From NCBI GenBank assembly GCA_964486075.1, contig CAZALU010000050.1:1-22606 (forward strand): a DNA stretch of 22,606 nucleotides. Direction: 5' to 3'. A program made the translations under genes and the position numbers. Shown here one piece after another: positions 7,156 to 15,300 of the stretch (positions are counted from its first letter, which is position 1; each line of letters begins with the position of its first letter). Source of the stretch: JAHIJO01 sp964486075 (GTDB lineage: Bacteria > Verrucomicrobiota > Kiritimatiellia > JAAZAB01). Below the pieces are notes generated by a model. It was given only the letters and a program-made list of their open reading frames with translations. It was not told where the DNA came from and did not search any database.

Positions 7156-8130
7156 ATGACGGATGCCAAGGTCGTGCCGGAGTTAAAGCAGGTGCTCGGG
7201 GCCATGCTCTTTGGCGCCCGCCAGCCAGTGTCGGTGGCCGAGATGCGCCGCGTGCTGTTGGAAGTGGCTGAAACGCGCGCCGAGGCTGGCACGCCTTTGG
7301 CCAAGATTGGCGAGGCGGATATTGGGGCCGCCCTCGACCAGCTCAAAACTGATCTTGCCGAACGGCACATCGGTCTGCGTCTGGTGGAGGTGGCTGGCGG
7401 ATTCCGGTTCCAGACGGAGGCCGAGTGCGCTCCATGGTTGAGGCAGCTGCTGGATATCGGCAAGCCTACCCGGCTGACGCGGCCGACGTTGGAAACTCTG
7501 GCGATCATCGCCTACCGCCAGCCGGTGACCCGCTCTGAAATTGAGGGTGTGCGCGGTGTTGCCGTTGATACCATTGTCCGAAACCTGATGGAACTGCAGT
7601 TGGTCCGTATCGTGGGGCGTAGCTCCCTGCCGGGCCGGCCTTTGCTTTTGGGCACCACCCAGCTCTTTCTTGAGCATTTTGGCTTGAAAAATTTGAAGGA
7701 ACTGCCGGGCATTGAACAGTTATGCCGCAAAGAAGATGAATTAACACGGCGGCCCAGTGCGAAAGTGGCCAAAGCCGGGGAAGACCCGGATGATCAGCAA
7801 CCGGACGCTGCCGCCCCCGACCAGGAGGCCACCGGGGACAACGAGATCCCGGCCGATGCCAAAGTGGAACAGGGCATGGATGTTCAGGCCGAACAGGGTT
7901 TACTGAAAAAAGACGCGGATGAGAGCGATGACGATGACGGATTCAACGACACTGTAGTCGCCAAAGACAAAGAGGAGGAGAAAGAAGAAGCAGCAGCAGA
8001 CGAAGGCGATGAAGGCGAAAACGAAGAAGAAGACGAAGAAGACGAAAACGAAGAAGAAGACGAAGAAGACGAAGACGAAGAAGAAGACGAAGACGAAGAA
8101 GAAGAAGAAGATGAAGATGACGAAAACTGA
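7156..8130 (+). CDS. scpB: segregation and condensation protein B with long acidic tail
   Basis: ScpB dimers bind ScpA in the SMC-ScpAB complex. Residues 1-190 form the usual two winged-helix domains, with the signature TLETLAIIAYRQPVTRSEIE at 111-130, then GVAVDTIVRNLMELQLV and GRPLLLGTTQLFLEHFGL. AGGAGA at 7143-7148 supports the start. The family usually ends near residue 190-200, but this protein continues to 324. Residues 200-285 are hydrophilic and apparently disordered, and residues 290-324 are Asp or Glu except for two Asn. Such acidic tails can mimic DNA or bind basic partners; that role is not shown here. The tail is coded by a GAAGAAGAC-like tract that overlaps the pheA start region. 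Confidence 0.93.
   Translation: MTDAKVVPELKQVLGAMLFGARQPVSVAEMRRVLLEVAETRAEAGTPLAKIGEADIGAALDQLKTDLAERHIGLRLVEVAGGFRFQTEAECAPWLRQLLDIGKPTRLTRPTLETLAIIAYRQPVTRSEIEGVRGVAVDTIVRNLMELQLVRIVGRSSLPGRPLLLGTTQLFLEHFGLKNLKELPGIEQLCRKEDELTRRPSAKVAKAGEDPDDQQPDAAAPDQEATGDNEIPADAKVEQGMDVQAEQGLLKKDADESDDDDGFNDTVVAKDKEEEKEEAAADEGDEGENEEEDEEDENEEEDEEDEDEEEDEDEEEEEDEDDEN
8018..8122 (+). repeat. GAAGAAGAC-type low-complexity tract
   Basis: About 100 bases consist almost only of purines with a single C every six to twelve bases, built from units such as GAAGAAGAC and GAAGAC. In the scpB frame it codes Glu/Asp, in the next frame Lys/Thr, and antisense frames give Ser or Phe runs, so every frame stays open. The irregular unit order suggests slippage during replication. 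The end of the tract is also purine-rich enough to act as a ribosome site for pheA. Confidence 0.8.
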
Positions 8131-9331
8131 TACGATGAAGACGGCAATGCGGCAAAGAAAACCGGCGGCGCGCTTGGACGCCCGGCGCCAGCCGGGAAAG
8201 CGCAAAAACCTGAAGCTTAATTCGCCAGCATCCCGTGTGCCCAAGGGGAATACGGCCACGAAGCTCAAATTGCTCAGACAAACAATTGATCGGTTGGATG
8301 AGCAGCTCGTCCGGCTGCTGAACCGGCGGGCTTCCATAGCGCTCCAAATCGGGAAATGCAAGCATGCCAACGCCGATGAAATATACGTGCCTGCGCGCGA
8401 AAAAAGTGTTTTGGCGAATGTGCGCCGAATCAGCCGCGGGCCGCTGGGTCAGGCCGCCTTGGCCGCGATTTACCGTGAAATCATGTCCTCGTCCCTGGCC
8501 TTGGAGCATCCGCTGCGCGTGGCTTTCCTAGGGCCGGTTTCGACCTACACCCACCAGGCGGCCAGGATGCGTTTCGGGGCGAGCGTGGACTACCTGGCCT
8601 GTGAAACCATCGGCGATATCTTCGATGAGGTGCGGAATAATCAGGCTGATTACGGCGTGGTCCCGATCGAGAATTCGACCGATGGCGCGGTGATTCATGC
8701 CCTGGATCAATTCGCAGGGACGCCTCTTAAAATATGTTCGGAAGTGTATTTACGGATTGCCCATTACCTGATGGCCGCCGGGCCGCGGGCCAATATCCGG
8801 CGTATTCTGAGCAAGCCCGAAGTGTTCGGGCAATGTCGGAATTGGCTGCGGGCGGAAATGCCGGGCATCGAACTGGTGCCTGTATCCAGCACGGCGAAGG
8901 CGGCTGAAATTGCGACACGCGCAAAGGGTACAGCGGCGATCGCCAGCAAGCTGGCCTCCGAAGTGTACCATCTTAAAATAGTTGCGCCGGAAATTCAGGA
9001 CATGAGCGGTAACATGACGCGCTTTCTTGTGATTGGACGTTCCTACGGCCAACTAACGGGAGAGGACAAGACCTCTCTGATGTTTTCGGTCAAGCACCGG
9101 GCCGGCTCGCTACACTGCGCCTTGGAATCGTTTCGGAAACATGGGATTAATATGACCAAGATCGAGTCCCGTCCCAGCAAACTCAAGGCTTGGGAATATG
9201 TTTTCTTTGTTGATATAGAGGGCCATGTGGAAGATCCCAAGGTCAGCAAGGCTTTGCGGGATTTGGAGAAACATTGCGTATTAATGACCGTCCTGGGGTC
9301 ATATCCCCGGGCGGATGCAACGCTGGAATAA
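8111..9331 (+). CDS. pheA: bifunctional chorismate mutase / prephenate dehydratase
   Basis: PheA converts chorismate to prephenate and then to phenylpyruvate in phenylalanine synthesis. After about 50 basic, disordered residues comes an AroQ chorismate mutase helix bundle (LRQTIDRLDEQLVRLLNRR, ending near REIMSSS). The prephenate dehydratase domain starts VAFLGPVSTYTHQAA, with PIENSTDGAV and the catalytic Thr-Arg-Phe at 9017-9025 (NMTRF). A C-terminal ACT domain has GSLHCALESFRKHGIN and ESRPS, the phenylalanine-sensing motif, so feedback inhibition by phenylalanine is likely. The start is uncertain: the frame is open back into the scpB acidic-tail repeat, where an ATG at 8009 would give an unnatural Lys/Thr run. 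ATGs at 8111, 8117, 8135 and 8147 are candidates. I chose 8111, which overlaps scpB by 20 bases. Confidence 0.93.
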   Translation: MKMTKTDTMKTAMRQRKPAARLDARRQPGKRKNLKLNSPASRVPKGNTATKLKLLRQTIDRLDEQLVRLLNRRASIALQIGKCKHANADEIYVPAREKSVLANVRRISRGPLGQAALAAIYREIMSSSLALEHPLRVAFLGPVSTYTHQAARMRFGASVDYLACETIGDIFDEVRNNQADYGVVPIENSTDGAVIHALDQFAGTPLKICSEVYLRIAHYLMAAGPRANIRRILSKPEVFGQCRNWLRAEMPGIELVPVSSTAKAAEIATRAKGTAAIASKLASEVYHLKIVAPEIQDMSGNMTRFLVIGRSYGQLTGEDKTSLMFSVKHRAGSLHCALESFRKHGINMTKIESRPSKLKAWEYVFFVDIEGHVEDPKVSKALRDLEKHCVLMTVLGSYPRADATLE

Positions 9332-9344
9332 GCCGTTAACGAAT

Positions 9345-10445
9345 ATGAAAAATATAGCGCATGCGTGGGTTTTGAAACTGGGTATCTACGAGCGGGGCAA
9401 GCCGATAGAGGAGGTCGCCCGGGAACTGGGCTTCGATTCCGTCGCCGACATCAGCAAACTGGCTTCGAATGAAAATGCGCTGGGACCTTCGCCGCGCGCG
9501 ATCCGGGCCATGCAACAGGCGGCTGTTGAGATGCACCGTTATCCCGACGGGAGCGCGCATTATCTGTGCCAGGCCATTGCTGCCAAGCTGGATGTGGCGC
9601 CGGACCAGGTGCTTCCGGCCAACGGTAGCAACGAAATCATCGAATTCATAGGGCATGCCTTTCTAGGTCCGGGCAAGGAAATGGTCATGGCCGACAGGGG
9701 CTTTGCCATCTTTCACCTGGTGGCGGCCCTGTGCCGGGCCAAATCTATCCTGGTCCCCATGAAAAATTTTACGCATGATGTGGACGCCATGCTCGCCGCT
9801 ATTACCCCGCGGACCCGTGTCATCTTTATCAGCAACCCCAATAATCCCACCGGAACCATGCTGGATGGCCCGGCTATCGCTCGCTTCATGCGCGCCGTGC
9901 CTGACCACCTGGTGGTCTGCTTCGACGAGGCCTACATTGAGCTTTTGCCGCCGGAACTTCAGCCCGATACGCTGCGCTATGTCCGCGAGGGCCGTAAAGT
10001 TATTGTGCTGCGGACATTTTCCAAGACTTACGGGTTGGCCGGTTTACGCGTGGGCTATGCCGTTGCCTCTGCGGAAGGGATTGGAATTTTGAACCGGGTG
10101 CGCCAGCCGTTCAACGTCAACGCCATGGCCTTGGCGGCTGCCCGGGCGGCTTTGGATGACGATGCCTTCGTGCGCAAGACGCGGAAAATGGTTCGGGAAG
10201 GTCTGGCGTTTTTCGAAAGCCGCCTGACGCGGCTTGGCATTCCCTTTGTGCCTTCGGTTGTGAATTTCATGCTCGTGGAAGTGGGGCGGGGGCGCGAGGT
10301 TTTTCATGCCTTGCAGAAAGAAAAAGTGATTGTCCGGCCCATGGACGGGTACGGTCTGCCAGGACACGTGCGCATCACCATCGGCAAGCGTTCCGAGAAC
10401 GAACATTGCCTGCGCGCGCTCGCGAAAGTCCTGGGGAAAAAGTAA
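9345..10445 (+). CDS. hisC: histidinol-phosphate aminotransferase family (possibly aromatic aminotransferase)
   Basis: This PLP-dependent fold type I aminotransferase belongs to the HisC family. From the ATG at 9345 it has 366 residues. It begins with the family's substrate-side segment GKPIEEVARELG, then SKLASNENALGPSP. NPNNPTG (just before residue 171) and CFDEAY contact PLP, and the Schiff-base lysine lies in TFSKTYGLAGLRVGYA (about residue 227). An ATG at 9315 would add ten residues and overlap pheA by 17 bases; neither start has a clear ribosome site. Placement directly after pheA suggests it may transaminate phenylpyruvate as well as, or instead of, imidazole-acetol phosphate. No other his gene is in the window, which leaves the substrate open. 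Confidence 0.9.
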   Translation: MKNIAHAWVLKLGIYERGKPIEEVARELGFDSVADISKLASNENALGPSPRAIRAMQQAAVEMHRYPDGSAHYLCQAIAAKLDVAPDQVLPANGSNEIIEFIGHAFLGPGKEMVMADRGFAIFHLVAALCRAKSILVPMKNFTHDVDAMLAAITPRTRVIFISNPNNPTGTMLDGPAIARFMRAVPDHLVVCFDEAYIELLPPELQPDTLRYVREGRKVIVLRTFSKTYGLAGLRVGYAVASAEGIGILNRVRQPFNVNAMALAAARAALDDDAFVRKTRKMVREGLAFFESRLTRLGIPFVPSVVNFMLVEVGRGREVFHALQKEKVIVRPMDGYGLPGHVRITIGKRSENEHCLRALAKVLGKK

Positions 10446-10492
10446 CGCCATGTGCCGCGTGATCGAATGCCACTAGTTGTTCAAGTGAAAAA

Positions 10493-11866
10493 TTGAATCC
10501 TTGGACGAGAAACACGAGCGAGGCAGTTATCTCCGAAAAACAGGCTAAGAACGGAAACGGAGCGGTTCTGGGCTTTGAGAAAATCCTGTGGAAGGCCGCC
10601 GACAAGCTCCGCAACAATCTGGATGCGGCGGAGTATAAGCATGTTGTGCTGGGCCTCATCTTATTGAAGTACATCAACGACGTATTCGACGAGCACCGGA
10701 AGATGTTACTGCAAGAAACGGCGACCCCCGGTAGTCAGTTGTATCTAAAAGAGGAACATGCTCGATACGCGACGACCGAGGATAGGGATGAGTATCTCGG
10801 TAATAACGTTTTTTGGGTGCCGAAGGCGGCGCGATGGTAAAACCTCAGGGCCAGCGCGCGACAGCCAACCATCGGCAAATTGCTCGATGACGCGATGGGT
10901 GCCATCGAGAAGGACAACCCGACGCTCAAGGGAGTTCTGCCGAAAGACTACGCCCGTCCAATGCTCGACAAACGGGCTTTGGGCGAATTGATCGATATGT
11001 TTGGCAGTATCGGCCTGGGTGACGCGGAGAATCGTTCCAAAGACATTCTTGGCCGCGTCTATGAGTATTTCCTCTCGCAGTTTGCCAGCGCCGAGGGCAA
11101 GAAGGGCGGCCAGTTCTACACGCCGCGTTGCGTCGTGCGGGTTTTGGTTTCTATGCTTGCTCCGACGGAGAAGTCCCCTATTTTCGACCCCTGTTGCGGA
11201 TCGGGTGGCATGTTCGTGCAATCCGATGAATTCGTTGAAGCGCACGGCGGGCGGCGCGGAGCGGTGTCTATCTACGGTCAGGAATCCAACCCGACCACCT
11301 GGCGGCTGGCGAAGATGAATCTGGCGATCCGGCACATTGACGCAAACCTCGGGTAGGAACCGGCGGACATTTTCTTGCGCGACCAGCACAAGGATTTGAA
11401 GGCCGACTTCATTCTGGCGAATCCGCCTTGCAACATGAGCGATTGGGGCGGCGCACAGTTGCGGGAGGACATCCGCTGGAAGTACGGCACGCCGCCGACC
11501 GGCAACGCTAATTTTGCCTGGGTTCAGCACTTCATTCAGCACCTGGCCCCGACCGGTGTTGCTGGCTTTGTACTTGCAAACGGCTCTATGTCTTCAAACA
11601 CTTCGGGCGAAGGCGATATCCGCAAAGCGATCATCGAAGCCGATCTGGTTGACTGCATGGTTGCACTGCCAGGACAGCTCTTCTACTCGACTCAGATCCC
11701 CGTTTGCCTCTGGTTCCTTGCGCGCAACAAGAGCAACAGCAGATTCCGGGACAGACGCTGTTTATTGATGCCCGGAATTTCGGAAAACTGATTGACCGTG
11801 TCCACAGAGAGCTAACCGACGAGGAAATCGAACGCATTGCGAAAACCTATCACGCATGGCGCGGCG
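10493..11866 (+). pseudogene. hsdM: type I restriction-modification methyltransferase subunit, disrupted
   Basis: The reading frame codes a clear HsdM, the N6-adenine methyltransferase subunit of type I systems, but it is broken several times. From a TTG at 10493 the N-terminal helical domain reads LGFEKILWKAADKLRNN, then KHVVLGLILLKYINDVF. A TAA at 10838-10840 replaces a codon right after VPKAARW, and the same frame resumes with NLRASARQPTIGKLLDDAM. SAM motif I, FDPCCGSGGMFVQ, is intact. A second in-frame stop, TAG, lies at 11354-11356 after DANLG, and translation could continue EPADIFLRDQ. The catalytic NPPF motif reads NPPC near 11425. A shift of frame near 11752-11759 joins RFRDRR to QTLFIDARNFG. 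The gene is cut after HAWRG, where hsdR sequence begins. Clearly non-functional. Confidence 0.9.
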
Positions 11867-12304
11867 TCCCGCTGTTCAATCGCGGTCATTCGCCGAAATG
11901 CTGGGAAAGACGATCCGGGCATACCAGAACCGAACCATTGAGACGGCGGCGGTCATTCAAGAGTTGATTGAACTGGCGCAGCACATGCGGCCAGCCCATC
12001 AACGTGGCAATCAATTGCACCTTACGGAAGAAGAACTCGCCTTTTACGATGCGTTGGAAGTGAACCACAGCGCCGGCAAGGTGCTCGGCGACGAGGCGCT
12101 TCGCAAGATCGCCCAGGAACTCGTGGATACCGTTCACCGGAAGATCACAATTGACTGGACCGCAAGGAAAGCGCACGGGCGAGAATTCGGGCCATGGTGA
12201 AAAGAATTTTGCGGAAATATGGATACCCACCGGACCAACAGGAGAAGGCAACGGCAACCGTTTTAGAACAGGCTGAAATTCTCTGTGCAGATGTTTCCAG
12301 CTAA
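11867..12304 (+). pseudogene. hsdR: C-terminal remnant of type I restriction endonuclease subunit
   Basis: Directly after the HsdM fragment, in another frame, come the last ~145 codons of an HsdR subunit: VQSRSFAEMLGKTIRAYQNR, then TEEELAFYDALEVN, DEALRKIAQELVDTV and ITIDWT. The helicase and nuclease domains are absent. The frame then ends early at 12200, but shifting one base near 12165-12168 restores ESARARIRAMVKRILRKYG and continues YPPDQQEKATATVLEQAEIL to a natural stop TAA at 12302-12304. Loss of one G in an AGGGAAAG-like run would explain this. The remnant ends four bases from the convergent smc stop. The missing C-terminus of HsdM, the whole of HsdS and most of HsdR must have been removed by one or more deletions. 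Confidence 0.87.
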
Positions 12305-12308
12305 CTCT

Positions 12309-15300
12309 TTATTCCGACGCAGGGGTTGGGGAGGTGTTTTCGGTTGGTCCGCCCGACGATTGTCCGGTGGAGTTCGTCGTCAGTTCTCCTGCCGGGTATG
12401 CCGCTGTAATGCTCGCTTGCTCAGTAACCGGCTCGGCCTGAGCTGCTGGATTGACTCCGGTGTCCGATTCCAATCCGGAATGATCCGGCGCTTCCGATTC
12501 GACGCCAGATTTCGGTTCGTCGCTGTCCAGCGCCGGCTGGGCCTCATTCTTTTTGAATTTCATGGAGACTATGCGGGAGATGCCGGTTTCGGGCATGGTA
12601 ACCCCGTAAATCACGCTGGCAGCTGCGATGGTTTGCTGGTTGTGCGTGATGATGATGAACTGGGACTGTCTCAGAAATCCTTCCAGCATTTTGATGAAGC
12701 GGCGGTTGTTGGGCTCGTCCAGGGCGGCGTCCAGTTCGTCCAACACACAGAATGGGCTGGGTTTGACCATGAAAATTGCGAAGAGCAGGGCCACCGCCGT
12801 CATCGTGCGTTCGCCGCCCGAGAGCAAGGACACGCTTTGCAGGCGTTTGCCCGGCGGCCGGGCGATAATTTCGATCCCGCTTTCCAGGACATCCTCGTCG
12901 TCGGCCAGCATTAGCTTGGCGGATCCGCCGCCGAACAATTGTTTGAAGGTTGATTGGAAATTAGTGTTGATCATGTCGAAAGTTTTTGCGAACAGCTCAA
13001 CCGTTGTCTGGTTGATTTTTCGGATCATATCCATCAGCTGTTGCTTGGATTTGACCAAGTCGTCCTGCTGTTGGTTTAAAAAAGTAAAGCGCTCCTGGAG
13101 CTGCTCGTATTCTTCGATGGCGCCTTCGTAAATCGGGCCCATGGCCTCGATCTTGGCGCGCAGCTCGCCGATCGTGTTTTCCAAGGTCTCGGCGTCGGGT
13201 TTGCCCTCCGGGGGCCATTCCGGTTCCGGCTCGAGTTGGATGGCGTCAACAGGGATGCGGTATTCCGAAGCAATCCGATCGCTCAGGTTTTGACGCTTCA
13301 TCCGCAATTCGATGCATGTGCCGTTGATTTCGGAACGCTGGTTGCGGCGCTGGTCGAGAGAGTCGCGCAGGCTGTTAAGCCTGGCTTCCGCCGTGTTCCA
13401 CTCGGTTTCCGCTGTTGACCGTTGCTTGCGAATGTCCTCCAGGCGAGCGCCTGTGCTCTTGATTTGCCCCTCGAGCGCGGGGATGCTCTGGTGGGCTTCG
13501 TCTACGGCCCGGGCAAGGGCTTCGATGTCGTTCCGATAAGCGGTGATCCGAGCCACGCTTTCCGCGATCCGGCTTTCTTGTTTAGCGATGCGTTCGGTCA
13601 GCGGGTCGTGCTGGTCCTGCAGGTGTTTCCGTTGTTGTTTCTGAGTTGCCAGCCTTACATTTGATTGCAACATCTCCGCCTGTAGCGTTTTGTGGTCCTG
13701 TTCCAGGCGATGTAGTTCTACGTTCTGATTATCCAGAATCAGTTTGATTTCAACCTTGCGGGCGCGGCTCCGATCCATTTCGATGTTGATTGCACTTTTG
13801 TCTTCCACGGAACTGCCCTGCTGCTCCAGTTGCTGGAATTCAAAGCGTACGGTTTCCAGATGTTCCCGGTGTTGGTCTGCTTCCTTGCTGACGATCTGGC
13901 ATTCGCCTTCCTGCAGTGCCAGGGCCCGCTTTTTCAGGTCGAGATCATGTCGGGCCTGCAATACCGCGGTGTCGTTGGTGGCTGCGTGGGCTGTCGCCTC
14001 CGCTAGTTGATCATCCATGGTCTTTTCGGCGGACCGCAGGGCGACAATGGCCTCCTGCAGTTCACTTAGCGCATGTTTGCGGGCCAGGGGGGAATCGGCT
14101 TGCCGGCCCGATCTTCCATAACCGTATTCAACAACGTTGCCGCCGACAATGGCACCGGCTCGCGTCACAAACACGATATCAGACGGCAGCGGGGAGGGCA
14201 GGGCATCCAGGGAGTCGAGCACTCTAACATTGCCCAGAAGTCGTTCCATGAGAGGGCGAACCGCCGGTTGGCATGTCACGTGGGCCAGCAGGTTGATGCC
14301 TGGCACTACTGTTTCTGAATTAAGCTTCGCATGGCTTGTGGGGTTGGCGGCTATTTCCACCGCCAGCAACTGGGCGGCGCCCGCCTTGGCCGTTTCCAGT
14401 GTCCGGGCTAGTGTCAGTGCATAGGGCAGATCGGTGACGACAACAGCGTTTACCCAGAAACGCAGGGCGGCTTCGAGGGCGATCCTGAAATCGGCTTGCG
14501 CTTCCACCACATCCGCCAGCGTTCCCAGTATTTGCTGACGTTCAATGCCCAAAGGGTTGGCGGAGTCCATTAATTGCCGCGCGCCCTTCGGGAATGCTCC
14601 AGAATCCGCCAGGTGGGTGTTCAGCATCTGGATTTGGGCTTCTGTCGATGCTATCCGAGATGCGTTTGCGGAGCGTTGGGTGGTCAGTTCCTTCAAAATA
14701 CGGTCGATGTCCGTACGCTCATTCTGGCGCATGGCCAACTGCTCTTCGGCCTGCGTAACGTCGGCGAGCAATTTTTTCAGGCTCGTGCTCAGCCCCGTCA
14801 GGCGTTTCTCCTGACTTTCCAGCAGGTTGCCCAGGCTGGTCTGTTCCGCCGCGTACCGTTCGCGTTTGCCGACCAGCGCGCGGTCGTTGATCTCCATTTG
14901 ATGGTACTCGTTCTGGAGCTTGGCCAGCTTGTCGTCGAGCTCCATCGATTCGGAGTGCAAGTTTTCGATGGTCTGCTTGGCTTGGTCGAGCAGTTGTTCG
15001 TGGTCCGCGTTTTTACCGGATTTATCGCGCAAGTCCTGCTCGCAAGCAGCCAGGACGGCGTCCGCTTGGTCCAGCAACTGGCGGGTCTGCTCCAGGGAAC
15101 GACGCTGTATATCGATGTCACGGGTGGAAGAATCGTGATCGCCGGACTCCCGCTCGATCATGGTCTGAAGTTCTTCGATGCGTCGCCGGTCGATCTCGAT
15201 TATTTTTTGGGTTTGCTGGAGTCTGCCGCTTAATTCCATTTCTGATTGGCGGGCGACATCCATCTCGTTTTCGGATTCCGCCAGGGCCTGCCGCAGCGCT

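Noticed and set aside
8009..8110. N-terminal extension of PheA from an ATG at 8009
   Set aside because: It would be a Lys/Thr run read out of frame from the scpB acidic tract. No PheA family member starts this way, and ATGs at 8111-8147 are nearer the chorismate mutase domain.
8018..8122. Repeat tract considered as a CRISPR-like array
   Set aside because: Units are 6-12 bases with no unique spacers and lie inside a coding region; it is a simple-sequence tract.
7884..8509. Minus-strand frames coding poly-Ser or poly-Phe/Val opposite the scpB tail
   Set aside because: They are low-complexity products of the GAAGAAGAC tract read antisense, with no family features.
12285..12914. 209-codon plus-strand frame opposite the end of smc
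   Set aside because: It is antisense to the SMC head domain, which has unmistakable motifs there; no ribosome site or family match.
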